Below, piece by piece: positions 36,724 to 46,231 of a DNA stretch of 64,000 nt. Source of the stretch: Neorhodopirellula pilleata. GTDB lineage: Bacteria; Planctomycetota; Planctomycetia; Pirellulales; Pirellulaceae. The DNA lies in the NCBI RefSeq assembly GCF_007859915.1, contig NZ_SJPM01000017.1:35739-99738 (forward strand), written 5' to 3'. The notes under the pieces are model-generated. The model saw only the letters and a program-made list of their open reading frames with translations. It was not told the origin of the DNA and did no database searches. Made by a program: the position numbers and the translations under genes. Each line of letters begins with the position of its first letter. Position 1 is the first letter of the stretch.

Positions 36724-37445
36724 ATCAACCTGCTCCCAACCCCGCCGTTGTTTTACTGTCCGGTGGCTTGGACAGCGTTACCTGTTTCGCGATCGCTCAA
36801 GAACGCGGTCATCAGGTTCACGCGATCAGTTTTCGTTACGGACAACGACACGAGTACGAACTCCAGCGGGCGTCCTTGATTGCTCAGCGGATGAACGCCG
36901 CATCGCACCGGATCATCGACATCGACCTCGCACAACTGGGCGGTTCGGCGTTGGTCGATGCGGGAATCGCCGTTCCCAAATGCGACCGCGTCGAAGACAT
37001 CGGCGAATCGATCCCGGTGACCTACGTTCCCGCTCGCAACACGATTTTCCTTTCGTATGCCTTGGCCGTCGCCGAGACGATCGGCGCGGTCGATATTTAT
37101 ATTGGCGTCAACGCGTTGGACTACAGTGGTTATCCCGATTGCCGACCCGAGTACATCGGTGCGTTCGAAACGATGGCCCGATTGGCGACCAAAGCGGGCG
37201 TGGAATCCCGAGACCGGGTACTGACGATCCACACACCCTTGATCGACAAAACCAAAGGCCAAATCATCACCGAGGGGTTGCGACTCGGCGTCGACTACGG
37301 CATCACGTTGTCGTGTTACGATCCCACGATGAACGAAGGCGAAGTCCAATCCTGCGGACGCTGCGACGCGTGTCTGTTGCGTGCAAAAGGTTTCGCGGAA
37401 AACGCAATGCAAGACCCGGCGATCCGGCGGTTACGAATATCATGA
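36720..37445 (+). CDS. queC: 7-cyano-7-deazaguanine synthase
   Basis: 241 aa from ATG 36720, which overlaps the stop of the upstream gene; a longer frame exists but duplicates upstream coding. PP-loop LLSGGLDSVTCFAIA, the FRYGQRHEYEL segment, and the C-terminal zinc site SCGRCDACLLRAKGF are present. QueC turns 7-carboxy-7-deazaguanine into preQ0 for queuosine or deazaguanine-modified DNA. Other queuosine genes are not in the window. Confidence 0.95.
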   Translation: MNQPAPNPAVVLLSGGLDSVTCFAIAQERGHQVHAISFRYGQRHEYELQRASLIAQRMNAASHRIIDIDLAQLGGSALVDAGIAVPKCDRVEDIGESIPVTYVPARNTIFLSYALAVAETIGAVDIYIGVNALDYSGYPDCRPEYIGAFETMARLATKAGVESRDRVLTIHTPLIDKTKGQIITEGLRLGVDYGITLSCYDPTMNEGEVQSCGRCDACLLRAKGFAENAMQDPAIRRLRIS

Positions 37446-37699
37446 CATTTGCCCCACAACACGACTACAAAGCATACAACTCGGCGATCATGAAGCGTTC
37501 GCAAAAGCAAGATGAACCGAACATGGAAGAAAAGTTCCGACGGTACGCCGATTACTACAACACGCTTTTCCAATCACGACGCAAACTTGCTAGCCCTATT
37601 CAACAGAACCGACAGGAACTAAAAAAAGAAAAAATCGAAACACACGCCAATCTTGTTCGAATATTCAGATCGCTTGAAAGAATTCGTGATGGAAAATGA
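37442..37699 (+). CDS. Small charged helical protein, partner of the nucleotidyltransferase
   Basis: 85 aa from ATG 37442, overlapping the queC stop by 4 nt. The sequence is strongly charged and helical (KRSQKQDEPNMEEKFRRYA, then RQELKKEKIETH). No domain is recognised. Its last 11 nt overlap the start of the nucleotidyltransferase gene, so the two are co-translated. A regulatory or antitoxin-like partner is possible but not shown. Confidence 0.6.
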   Translation: MTFAPQHDYKAYNSAIMKRSQKQDEPNMEEKFRRYADYYNTLFQSRRKLASPIQQNRQELKKEKIETHANLVRIFRSLERIRDGK

Positions 37700-38246
37700 A
37701 TTCAAGAAGGTTCTGCAAGAAATTGTCGAACAACTGGAATCACAAAAAATTACCTACTGTCTTGTCGGCGGACTCGCTGCATCACTTCGTGGACGGATTC
37801 GAAACACCGAAGATGTCGATCTGATTATTGCGGTAGACGTTGAAGAAGCAATCCAATTCCTGCGTTCCGTTCCTCCCGAACAGTTTGGACCATTCTTTCC
37901 TGAGGTTGAGCAAGTTGCTCGAGCTTCATTCATCCTAGCTCTGGAGCACGTTGCGACACAAATAACGCTTGATTTAGCGATCGGAATGTCTGGTTTTGAG
38001 CAACAAATTGTTAAACGGAGCGAGAAAACCTTGATTGCTGACACGGAGATCAATGTCGCAACGGTCGAAGATTTGATCCTTATGAAAATTCTTGCCGGCC
38101 GTCCGCAAGATGATCAAGATATTGCGGGGATGGTCGCGGCGAATCGTCATACGATTGACTGGGGCTATTGTGAATGCGTCGCCGGTCAACTCGAAGAAGC
38201 AGTCGGAGCAGATTTGGTGAAGTCGATTCGGAACCTTCGCTCGTGA
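37689..38246 (+). CDS. Nucleotidyltransferase (AbiEii/DUF6036-like)
   Basis: 185 aa from ATG 37689. The minimal nucleotidyltransferase core is visible: GGLAASLRG, then the two-Asp motif NTEDVDLII, and a third Asp in ITLDLAIGM. The C-terminal half is helical (DLILMKILAGRPQDDQDI). Proteins of this type are found alone or as the toxin side of AbiE-like pairs. The preceding 85-aa gene overlaps it by 11 nt. Base composition is more AT-rich than the neighbours, suggesting recent acquisition. Confidence 0.75.
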   Translation: MENEFKKVLQEIVEQLESQKITYCLVGGLAASLRGRIRNTEDVDLIIAVDVEEAIQFLRSVPPEQFGPFFPEVEQVARASFILALEHVATQITLDLAIGMSGFEQQIVKRSEKTLIADTEINVATVEDLILMKILAGRPQDDQDIAGMVAANRHTIDWGYCECVAGQLEEAVGADLVKSIRNLRS

Positions 38247-38269
38247 ATCGGGAGACGAAACGATCTGGC

Positions 38270-39577
38270 ATGACATCTAGTTCCTCAACACCACAGTGGT
38301 ACGCCGATCTGGCATCGACCGCCGATCGATTGGAACCCGAATGGATCCGGTTGCGCCGGCATCTGCACCAACATCCCGAATTATCCGGCCGAGAATATGA
38401 GACGACACGGTTCCTCGCCGAAACGGTCGATCGTATCGGAATCCCACCTCACATTGTGGGAACGGTCCGCCACGCAACGACCAGCGATGGAGATGCCGTC
38501 CCCGGTCGAGGTCTGATCGTGGATTTTGTCTCGGCCCCCGAGATGGCCGATCGAAAACGCTTCGCGATCCGTGGTGACATCGATGCCCTACCGATCACCG
38601 ATGGCAAATCGGTTGACTACCGCAGCCATCACGACGGAGTGATGCACGCGTGTGGGCACGACGTCCACGCCAGCGTCATCGTTGGGGCGCTTCAGATCCT
38701 TCTTCAGATGCACCGATCGGGAAAACTGCCACATCCCGTTGCGGTCCGCGGCATTTTTCAACCCGCCGAAGAGACGGCCGAGGGTGCCCGGTACATGATC
38801 GCCCTTCACGCGTTGCAGGACGTCGATGCGATCCTTGCCTTGCACGTCGACCCGACACGGGCGGTCGGCCGCATCGGACTTCGCGAAGGACCTTTCACCG
38901 CCGCATGCGATATTTTTGAAGTCCGATTTAAGGGGCGCGGTGGGCACGGCGCGCGACCGCATCTGTGTCATGACCCGATCGACGCGGCCACCCTTTGGGT
39001 TCAATCGGCGTATCGATGCTTGTCGCGAGTGGTCGACCCTCATGAGACGGTGGTCATTTCGGTCGGCCAAATGGAAGCCGGCCACCAAGCCAACGTGATT
39101 CCCGAGCGGGCCATGTTGCGGGGTTCGCTTCGGTCGCTGCACCCAGACGCCCGTTCGGTCGCTCTGGAAAAATTGCACGACGTCGGTGAATCCGTGTCCC
39201 GACAAACCGGATGCGAAGTGACCCTGGAACTTGTCATGTCCGCGCCGGGAGTGATCAACGATGTGGACATGGTACGGCGTCTCCGACGGGTCGCATCGCA
39301 TGCCATCGATCCCGCCGTGAGCGAATCGATCGCATTGCCGAGCATGGGCAGCGAAGACTTCTCGTTCTATCTCGAACAACACCCGGGGGCCATGTTTCGG
39401 TTGGGCATCGCCGGTCCTCAAGTCGGTCATGAACCATTGCATACGCCGAACTTTGATGTCGACGAACGGGCCATCGCCGTGGGTGCTAAACTGATGGCGG
39501 CAATGGCGATCGATTACTTCACGCCCGACGATACGACCGAACCGGACACCGGAGATTTCGCCCATGGCGACGTTTAA
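38270..39577 (+). CDS. M20 family amidohydrolase
   Basis: 435 aa from ATG 38270; the open frame upstream overlaps the nucleotidyltransferase in another frame. Metal-binding motifs of M20D amidohydrolases are present: HACGHDVHASVIVG, PAEETAEGARYMI, and GRGGHGARPHLCHDP for the dimerisation/substrate His. MGSEDFSFYLEQHPG closes the site. It probably hydrolyses N-acyl amino acids or similar amides in the cytoplasm. It overlaps the GCS2-type gene by 14 nt, implying co-expression. Confidence 0.9.
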   Translation: MTSSSSTPQWYADLASTADRLEPEWIRLRRHLHQHPELSGREYETTRFLAETVDRIGIPPHIVGTVRHATTSDGDAVPGRGLIVDFVSAPEMADRKRFAIRGDIDALPITDGKSVDYRSHHDGVMHACGHDVHASVIVGALQILLQMHRSGKLPHPVAVRGIFQPAEETAEGARYMIALHALQDVDAILALHVDPTRAVGRIGLREGPFTAACDIFEVRFKGRGGHGARPHLCHDPIDAATLWVQSAYRCLSRVVDPHETVVISVGQMEAGHQANVIPERAMLRGSLRSLHPDARSVALEKLHDVGESVSRQTGCEVTLELVMSAPGVINDVDMVRRLRRVASHAIDPAVSESIALPSMGSEDFSFYLEQHPGAMFRLGIAGPQVGHEPLHTPNFDVDERAIAVGAKLMAAMAIDYFTPDDTTEPDTGDFAHGDV

Positions 39578-40670
39578 GTTTAACGGCAATGCAACTCACA
39601 CCCTCGGCGTTGAACTGGAACTCGGCATCGTCGATGCGACCACGCTGGCGCTATCGAGCCAATCCGATGCGATCCTCGACGGCCTACGATCACACGACCC
39701 GCTCTGTTTCAAACACGAACTCGTTCAATCGTGCGTTGAAGTCATCAGCGGCGTGTGCGATCACGTCGGTGAAGTCCGCGACGATCTGTCCGGTAAATTG
39801 AATCAACTCAACCAAGCCGCCGATAATGCGGGCACGCGTTTGTGGTGGGGGGGCACGCATCCATTTAGCATGTGGGAGGACCAACAAATCACCGATGATC
39901 CTCGCTATCGATCGCTCGTGACTTTGTTGCAACAGATGGCCAGACGCTTGGTCACGTTCGGCATGCATGTCCACGTCGGCGTCGATTCGGGAGACAAGGC
40001 CGTGATGATTTGCGACCGAATCATGCAGTATCTGCCAATGTTGTTGGCCTTGTCGAGCAGCAGCCCGTACTGGCAAAACCAAGATACCGGTATTGATTCT
40101 TACCGGTCCAAGTTGATGGAAGGCTTGCCGACGGCGGGTTTGCCCAGCTTGATGCGGAACTGGAGTGAATACGTTTGGTTGGTCAACCACATGATCCAAA
40201 CCGGCTTCATCAATTCGATCCGCGAACTGTGGTGGGATGTTCGACCTCATCATAACTTCGGTACCGTCGAGGTCCGCGTTTGTGACATGCCCGGCAACCT
40301 CGACCACGCTTGCGCGTTGACGGCTCTGACTCAGTGCCTCGTCAAAATGCTCAACGACGAGATCGACGAAGGCACTTACCAATTCGATTGTCACCCGATG
40401 ATGGTGCGTCAGAACAAATGGCGGGCGGCACGGTACGGCATGGACGCGAGACTGGTCAACACACTCGATTACCAAGTCGTCCCGGTCCGTGATGCGGTCA
40501 ACGATCTTATCAATCAGCTACGTGGAATCTCGCAAGACCTCGGTTGCGAATCTGAATTGATGGCCGTCGGCGAACTAACTACCGGCCCGAGTTGGGCGAA
40601 TCGTCAACGTGACATTCTGCACCAAACCGGCGAACCAAGCCAGATCGTCGCGAAGCTTTCAGCTCGCTAA
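39564..40670 (+). CDS. YbdK-type carboxylate-amine ligase (glutamate-cysteine ligase family 2)
   Basis: 368 aa. The start LGVELELGIVD is the GCS2 ATP-grasp-like N-terminal motif; MHVHVGVDSGDKAVMICDR, WWDVRPHHNFGTVEVRVCDMPG and NKWRAARYGMDA are conserved. Such enzymes ligate glutamate to an amine or cysteine weakly; the true product is unclear. Overlap with the amidohydrolase suggests opposing or successive steps on an amide compound. Confidence 0.88.
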   Translation: MATFKFNGNATHTLGVELELGIVDATTLALSSQSDAILDGLRSHDPLCFKHELVQSCVEVISGVCDHVGEVRDDLSGKLNQLNQAADNAGTRLWWGGTHPFSMWEDQQITDDPRYRSLVTLLQQMARRLVTFGMHVHVGVDSGDKAVMICDRIMQYLPMLLALSSSSPYWQNQDTGIDSYRSKLMEGLPTAGLPSLMRNWSEYVWLVNHMIQTGFINSIRELWWDVRPHHNFGTVEVRVCDMPGNLDHACALTALTQCLVKMLNDEIDEGTYQFDCHPMMVRQNKWRAARYGMDARLVNTLDYQVVPVRDAVNDLINQLRGISQDLGCESELMAVGELTTGPSWANRQRDILHQTGEPSQIVAKLSAR

Positions 40671-40679
40671 CGGATGAAG

Positions 40680-41216
40680 CTACCGGAACAGTTTAGCGAC
40701 GTCGATCGATAAGATGCAATCGTCGCAAACCTGAACGGTTACCTGTTCGTGATGGTCTGTACTCTCGTACCCGCCATCGGCTTGTAATCGCAGTCGGGTC
40801 ACGCGGTTAAGATCAGGATCCAGAATGAGGTAAGTACTCACACCTTGAGATTCGTACAAATCCCGTTTGAAGTTCAGGTCGTTTTGCTTCGTCGATTCTG
40901 ACAGAACTTCGGCGGCTAGTCCTGGCGGCGATTGCAAGTGCCGCTCGGGAGGATCGCCGCAAACAATGATGACATCAGGTCGCACGACGGTGTCATCGCT
41001 GATAATCCAATCCAGTTCGACAATCGCCTCGGCCGAGCACCCAGACTTTTCGATGGCGACACCCAAGGCGAAATGTAACCTTGAAAGAACCGCTTGATGT
41101 CTCCCGAACGGACTCGGGCTCATCGCAATCGCAAATCCGTTCCACAACTCCCAATCCCCTCTCCAATGTTGGTAGTCGTCGATCGTATAGCGTGGGAGCA
41201 AGCGTTCGGCAGACAT
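40680..41216 (-). CDS. Uma2 family endonuclease
   Basis: 178 aa from ATG 41216 (MSAERLLPRYTIDDYQHWRGDWEL), the usual Uma2 start. Residues of the PD-(D/E)XK core are intact: RPDVIIVC, LAAEVLSEST, K..LYESQGVSTYLILDPD. It is closer to the standard Uma2 length than the two at the left edge and lacks their coiled tails. Confidence 0.87.
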   Translation of the reverse strand: MSAERLLPRYTIDDYQHWRGDWELWNGFAIAMSPSPFGRHQAVLSRLHFALGVAIEKSGCSAEAIVELDWIISDDTVVRPDVIIVCGDPPERHLQSPPGLAAEVLSESTKQNDLNFKRDLYESQGVSTYLILDPDLNRVTRLRLQADGGYESTDHHEQVTVQVCDDCILSIDVAKLFR

Positions 41217-41435
41217 GTTTCGTGATTCAAAAAGGTAGTTAGCATAACCCACACTCCATCCTAGCTGATCGACCAATTCGTTGTCACGTCCCTGGAAAAG
41301 GTGTCAGGGCTCTTTTCCGGTGTTCGTCGAGTCACATGCGAATGAATTGATGTTCAAGGTACGCAGGGTTACGCTATGCTCGTACTTCTTGATACCGACA
41401 CCTTACAAGAGTCAGCACCTCCGTTTCCGCATCAG

Positions 41436-42662
41436 ATGGTTTCACATAATTTGTCCCCAACGATACGCCTAGATCGCTTCGTGGTCGCTGTCGCCTTCTT
41501 CGCTCTCGTTGCTTCGGCATCGGAGGGCGAAGACTGGTTTCGATATCGCGGCCCGGATTTGAATGGGATCAGTTCGGAATCAATTTTATCGGTGCCCTGG
41601 GATGCGGACGGTCCCGATGTTCCCTGGCGGACTCAGGTCGGAACGGGCCTTTCCTCCGTGGCAATCAGCGAAGGTAGTCTCTACACCATCGGGAACGAAG
41701 CGAACACAGATACGGTGGTTTGCTTGAGCACGCACGATGGCGAGGTGTTTTGGAAACACTCCTATCCGTGCCCCACCGATCCGAACGAATTCGAAGGCGG
41801 CCCGACCTCGACGCCGACCGTCGATGGCGATCGGGTTTACACCTTGAGCCGAACGGGCGACCTCTTTTGTTTTGACAAACGAACCGGCGATGTCGTTTGG
41901 TCCACGAATGTGGCCGAGGAGACGGAAGTGCGAATTCCAGCATGGGGGTTCGCAGGATCGCCCTTGGTGTATGGCGATTTATTGATCTTGAACGTGGGCG
42001 ACGCCGGAGCCGCATTTCAAAAATCCGACGGCACCCTGGTTTGGAAATCCGATGACAAAGATTCCGGCTATGCGACGCCGGTGCCTTTCCAAGACAAAGC
42101 GATCATCTTGGCTTCGGCGCGGTCCTACGTGGCTGTCGACGCGAGCACAGGCGGCGAATTGTGGAGGCAGCGATGGTTGACCACTTTTGGCTGCAACGCC
42201 GCCGATCCGATCATCCAGAACAATCAGGTTTTCCTGTCATCGGGTTACAACCGCGGCAGTGCACTTTTGAAAGTTCAAGATGGTGAACCGGAAGTGGTTT
42301 GGAAGAACAAAGATTTGCAAAATCAAATTAGCACCAGCGTGCTGATCGACGGTCACATTTACGGAATTCACGGCGATGTCGATAACGGAACCGAACTACG
42401 CTGCATCGAGTTTGCGACGGGCGAGCTAAAATGGGCGACCGACGCCGTCAGGCCAGGCGGTCTTTCCGCAGCCGGTGATCGATTGGTGATTTTATCGGGT
42501 TCCGGAGAACTCGTGATTGCCGGTGCGAATGCCGCTCAGTTTGATCCCGTCTGTCGCCATTTCATTCTTGACGAGAAATGCTGGACCGCGCCCGTGGTCT
42601 CCCAAGGTAAAATTTATTGCCGCAGTGTCCGAGGCGACCTGGCCTGCATTGTGGTCCAATGA
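41436..42662 (+). CDS. PQQ-like beta-propeller protein
   Basis: 408 aa from ATG 41436, which gives a signal peptide with the core FVVAVAFFALVASAS. The mature part begins DWFRYRGPDLNGIS, the common start of planctomycete PQQ-like repeat proteins, then has repeated W..D propeller blades (GEVFWKHSYP, GDVVWSTNV, GELWRQRW). No catalytic PQQ-dehydrogenase residues are seen, so a scaffold or sensing role is likely. The Gfo/Idh/MocA gene follows by 54 bp. Confidence 0.8.
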   Translation: MVSHNLSPTIRLDRFVVAVAFFALVASASEGEDWFRYRGPDLNGISSESILSVPWDADGPDVPWRTQVGTGLSSVAISEGSLYTIGNEANTDTVVCLSTHDGEVFWKHSYPCPTDPNEFEGGPTSTPTVDGDRVYTLSRTGDLFCFDKRTGDVVWSTNVAEETEVRIPAWGFAGSPLVYGDLLILNVGDAGAAFQKSDGTLVWKSDDKDSGYATPVPFQDKAIILASARSYVAVDASTGGELWRQRWLTTFGCNAADPIIQNNQVFLSSGYNRGSALLKVQDGEPEVVWKNKDLQNQISTSVLIDGHIYGIHGDVDNGTELRCIEFATGELKWATDAVRPGGLSAAGDRLVILSGSGELVIAGANAAQFDPVCRHFILDEKCWTAPVVSQGKIYCRSVRGDLACIVVQ

Positions 42663-42716
42663 CTTTTCAATCGTCGTTTTCGATCTGGTTTACTTTCTTT
42701 TCATCTTGATCTTCCC

Positions 42717-44048
42717 ATGACCATTGCACGTCGTCAATTTCTTCAATCGACCGCCGGTGCGTTGACCGCGGGCGCTCTTATCGCCGGTTCCCCCGCCGTT
42801 CATGCTCAATCGAAGACGAAACGATACCGGACCGCGTTGATCGGTTCAGGTTGGTGGGGAATGAACATCCTCAAAGAGGCGATGGCGGCCGGCAATACGA
42901 AAGTGGTTGCCTTGTGCGATGTCGACCAGGACAAACTAGAACTCGGCGCTGAAGAAGTCGAGGACCTCTCCGGCGATTCCCCCAAGACGTTCACTGATTT
43001 TCGTGAGTTGCTTGATAAGCAAGAGATCGACATCGCGATCGTGGCGACGCCTGATCACTGGCATGCTCTCAACACGATTGCCGCGATTGAAAAGGGCGCT
43101 CATATTTTCGTCGAGAAACCAACCGGGCACACGATTCATGAAAGTCGTGCGATGCTCAACGCCGCGAGGCTTAATGACCGAGTTGTCCAGGTCGGACTGC
43201 ATCGACGTATCGGACCTCATTACGTTTCAGGAATGAAGTTTTTGAAAGACGGCGGCGCTGGTGACATCGGGATGGTTCGAATGTTCGTCCACAGTCGAGG
43301 CGGTGAAGAACGTCCGACACCGAACAGCGAACCGCCGGAGCAATTGGACTGGGACATGTACTGTGGTCCCGCGCCGATGCGTCCTTTCAATCGAAAGATC
43401 CATCCAGGCGGTTTTCGAAACTTTCTCGATTTCGCCAATGGGACTTTAGGCGACTGGGGCGTGCATTGGCTCGATCAAGTACTGTGGTGGACCGACGAGA
43501 AGTACCCGAAGCAAATCTATTCCACCGGTGGACGCCCGGTTAGCGGCGAACCGGTTTTGAACGAAATGATGCAGACGACCGATGCTCCCGACAGCCAAAT
43601 CGCGACCTATCAGTTCGAAAGTTTTACAGCGACCTGGGAACATCGTAAGTTTGCCGGCAGCCGGCCCGGGCAGCCTAGCGTCGGATGTTACTTTTATGGG
43701 ACGGAAGGAACGTTCCACATGGGTTGGCGAGACGGATGGAGTTTCTTCCCGGCCGATTCCCGAAAGCAAGTGATCCACGAGAAGTCCCAGCACAAAGAAC
43801 CGGACGGTCACAGCATCGACCTGTTGTGGGCGGATTTCACCAACGCGATCGAATCCAAATCTCGTCCCACGTGCGACGTTCAAATCGGACACGATGCGAC
43901 CAACATGAGCCTACTGGGCATGCTCTCGTACAAACTCGGACGTAGCATCGAGTGGGATGGCGAGAAAGAACAGATCGTCGGCGACGCGGAAGCCAACGCG
44001 ATGCTGAAACGCCCCTACCGAGGCCCGTGGGTTTATCCCGACGCCTGA
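42717..44048 (+). CDS. Tat-exported Gfo/Idh/MocA family oxidoreductase
   Basis: 443 aa. A Tat signal (ARRQFLQSTAGALTAGALIAG) is followed by a Rossmann domain (TALIGSGWWGMNILKEA), VEKPTGHTIHE with the conserved EKP motif, and GDWGVHWLDQVLWW in the C-terminal domain. It is probably a periplasmic NAD(P)-bound sugar or inositol oxidoreductase, as commonly multiplied in Planctomycetes. Substrate unknown. Confidence 0.9.
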   Translation: MTIARRQFLQSTAGALTAGALIAGSPAVHAQSKTKRYRTALIGSGWWGMNILKEAMAAGNTKVVALCDVDQDKLELGAEEVEDLSGDSPKTFTDFRELLDKQEIDIAIVATPDHWHALNTIAAIEKGAHIFVEKPTGHTIHESRAMLNAARLNDRVVQVGLHRRIGPHYVSGMKFLKDGGAGDIGMVRMFVHSRGGEERPTPNSEPPEQLDWDMYCGPAPMRPFNRKIHPGGFRNFLDFANGTLGDWGVHWLDQVLWWTDEKYPKQIYSTGGRPVSGEPVLNEMMQTTDAPDSQIATYQFESFTATWEHRKFAGSRPGQPSVGCYFYGTEGTFHMGWRDGWSFFPADSRKQVIHEKSQHKEPDGHSIDLLWADFTNAIESKSRPTCDVQIGHDATNMSLLGMLSYKLGRSIEWDGEKEQIVGDAEANAMLKRPYRGPWVYPDA

Positions 44049-44059
44049 CGTGAAGTTTT

Positions 44060-44104
44060 CGTTCGCGTCTCGGCTCTGTGACCTCTGTGCCTCCGTGTTT
44101 CAAC
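44060..44104. repeat. CTCTGTGACCTCTGTGCCTC-type intergenic word
   Basis: Just after the oxidoreductase stop, the sequence TCTGTGACCTCTGTGCCTCC is of the same CTCTGTG/CTCTGCG intergenic class as the inverted repeat at 31061. Only one arm is seen here. Confidence 0.5.
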
Positions 44105-44158
44105 GTTCGATGGTCTGCCCTGAATACCGCCGAGAACTTCGGTACCGAAACGCGCGGT

Positions 44159-45106
44159 CTAGCTTGAAGGGAGGGCCGTTCGCTGCGCGACTCTTAGCTT
44201 GGCACTGCGACTGCGTGGGTTGGCTTGCACTTCCGCATCCGTCGGACGCAGCGGTTTCTTTGTCAGCACTTCCCAGCGTGGGTCTTCGCGGAATGCGTTC
44301 TTGACGATTCGGTCTTCGAGTGAGTGAAAGCTGATCGCGGCGATCCTGCCCCCCGGTGCGATCCAATCCGCCGCTGTAGCGAGTGTGCGCTGCAGAATCG
44401 CGAGTTCGTCGTTGACGGCGATTCGCAGGGCTTGAAACGTGCGTGTCGCCGGGTGGATGTCGTGGTTCTTGGATCGGGGAACGCACCGACGACAAATTTC
44501 GACCAAGTCGCCGACCGTTCGCACGGGCTCACGTTGTTTCGAACGCAGACAAATTTGCCGCGCGATTCGGCGGCTGTATCGTTCTTCACCGAATTGATAA
44601 ATCGCGTTGGCAATGTCGGTTTCGTCGGTATAGGCCAACCATTGATACGCGGGCATGCCGGACTCGGGATCGAATCGCAAGTCCAATTCGGCGTCTTCGA
44701 TCGTGAAGCTGAAGCCTCGCTCACGGTCGTTGAGTTGATCACTCGAAAGACCTAAGTCCAACACCAACGCGTCGGCGTGGGTTCGACCACAATGGGCGAG
44801 GGCCGCCGGTGATTTCTCGTAACTGCCAAGGAACAGTTCGACCCGCCGATCACCACCGAGGGCATCGGGGCGGTCGTCGCGGCGGATCACGGCGGGGTCA
44901 CGGTCCATGCCGATGATCAACGATCCAGTCGAATGCGGCGAGCCAGCCGAATCATCATCATCGTCGGCGAGCACGTCCAAGAGCAATCGTGTGTGTCCGC
45001 CGCCTCCGTAGGTTCCATCGACAATGGTCCGCGGTCTGATTTCGCCGACCCAATGCACGATTTCATCGGGCATCACGGAGACATGTTCTGTCGCCGGTTC
45101 GCTCAT
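44159..45106 (-). CDS. rsmH: 16S rRNA (cytosine(1402)-N(4))-methyltransferase
   Basis: 315 aa from ATG 45106 (MSEPATEHVSVMPDEIVHWV), which overlaps the stop of the upstream gene by 4 nt. Motifs: GTYGGGGHTRLLLD (SAM site), LVLDLGLSSDQLND, RGFSFTIEDAELDLRFD and the C-terminal GRIAAISFHSLEDRIVK. It methylates C1402 in the ribosomal P-site. The usual mra-w/ftsL/ftsI cell-wall neighbours are absent, as expected for Planctomycetes, where the classical dcw cluster is lost. Confidence 0.94.
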   Translation of the reverse strand: MSEPATEHVSVMPDEIVHWVGEIRPRTIVDGTYGGGGHTRLLLDVLADDDDDSAGSPHSTGSLIIGMDRDPAVIRRDDRPDALGGDRRVELFLGSYEKSPAALAHCGRTHADALVLDLGLSSDQLNDRERGFSFTIEDAELDLRFDPESGMPAYQWLAYTDETDIANAIYQFGEERYSRRIARQICLRSKQREPVRTVGDLVEICRRCVPRSKNHDIHPATRTFQALRIAVNDELAILQRTLATAADWIAPGGRIAAISFHSLEDRIVKNAFREDPRWEVLTKKPLRPTDAEVQANPRSRSAKLRVAQRTALPSS

Positions 45107-46149
45107 CGAGATTTCGACTCGGCCGGTAACGACGCGAGTACTTCCGACATGGTTTGGTTGCAATCCAAAGCGGCGTCCATTTGCTGAGCTACCTTGGTAA
45201 GGCGTTCCAGATCGCCGCCGCCGACTTCCGCCGCCAACCAACCGGTGAAGCCGATCTTGGCAAGCGCCGTTTTGACCGACGGCCAATCGATGTCGCCTTC
45301 AGTGATGTCGGTGAACTTCCCGCTATGACGCGAGAAGCCTTTGATGTCGAGTTTTTGAATCCGATCGCCGAGTGTTTCGACCCAGGCTGCCACGTCGCCG
45401 TACTTCCAGTGGTTGCCCAGATCAAATTGAACGCCGACGGTATCGGTGCCGAATGAATCAACGAAATTCGCCAGTGGCTCGGCCGACTGATTCGAGTCGC
45501 CGTCATGGTCGTAAAGAAAATGGTTCCACACGTTCTCAATTAGAATGTGCACGCCTAATTGATCCGCCAACGGAATCGCTTGGGAGATCGCATCAAAGGC
45601 CCGCTGTTTAACTTCTTCGGGAGTGCCGTCGTTTCCGTGACCGGGCACGATCAAAAAAGTCTTGGCACCTAAGTCGTGTGTTTGTCGCAGCGATTCAACC
45701 AGAAACGCTTGAGCTCGGGCCCGCACTTGTGGATCGGGGTTGGTGTGAGTGGTCTGCCAATGGTAACCGCCAACCGTTCCATCGACTTCAATTCCGACCT
45801 TTTCAGCGGCGGCCTTGAAGCTTACCGCGTCCAGTCCACCCGTGGTGTTCGGTTCAACACCCGTGAACCCCGCATCTTTGGCAATTTGCAGCTTGGTAAC
45901 CCAATCGCCCCATCGCTCTGTTTTGGGGACCTGAATCATGCCCGCTTTGACGGTCTTTCGGAGCCAAGGCTCAGAGGATTCGCTCACGACGCTTAGACCT
46001 TCCGGGACGGGAGATTCGCGAGGCGATTCAGGTTCGTCGGCGTGCAGCCCTGCCCTGCCCTGCCCCGCCGTATGCAATAGACCGCCGGCAAGGACGACGC
46101 GGGATGTGGTCGACAGGAAGTCGCGACGCGTGGTTGATGAGTGATTCAT
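45103..46149 (-). CDS. Tat-exported TIM-barrel sugar phosphate isomerase/epimerase
   Basis: 348 aa. A Tat signal (TTRRDFLSTTSRVVLAGG) precedes an AP-endonuclease-2-like TIM barrel: TKLQIAKDAGFTGVEPN, HILIENVWNHFLYD (metal Glu) and GVQFDLGNHWKYGD. It is a xylose-isomerase-like family much expanded in Planctomycetes. The linker after the signal (HTAGQGRAGLHA) is encoded by the longest copy of the CCCTGCCCTGCCCTGCCCC motif in this window. Confidence 0.88.
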   Translation of the reverse strand: MNHSSTTRRDFLSTTSRVVLAGGLLHTAGQGRAGLHADEPESPRESPVPEGLSVVSESSEPWLRKTVKAGMIQVPKTERWGDWVTKLQIAKDAGFTGVEPNTTGGLDAVSFKAAAEKVGIEVDGTVGGYHWQTTHTNPDPQVRARAQAFLVESLRQTHDLGAKTFLIVPGHGNDGTPEEVKQRAFDAISQAIPLADQLGVHILIENVWNHFLYDHDGDSNQSAEPLANFVDSFGTDTVGVQFDLGNHWKYGDVAAWVETLGDRIQKLDIKGFSRHSGKFTDITEGDIDWPSVKTALAKIGFTGWLAAEVGGGDLERLTKVAQQMDAALDCNQTMSEVLASLPAESKSR

Positions 46150-46231
46150 GTCGGGATTTTGGATGTTGAGATCGTGGTGAAATTAGCCTGAACGCCCGGG
46201 TCAACTCATCCGAATTGAAAAACCGGACCGC

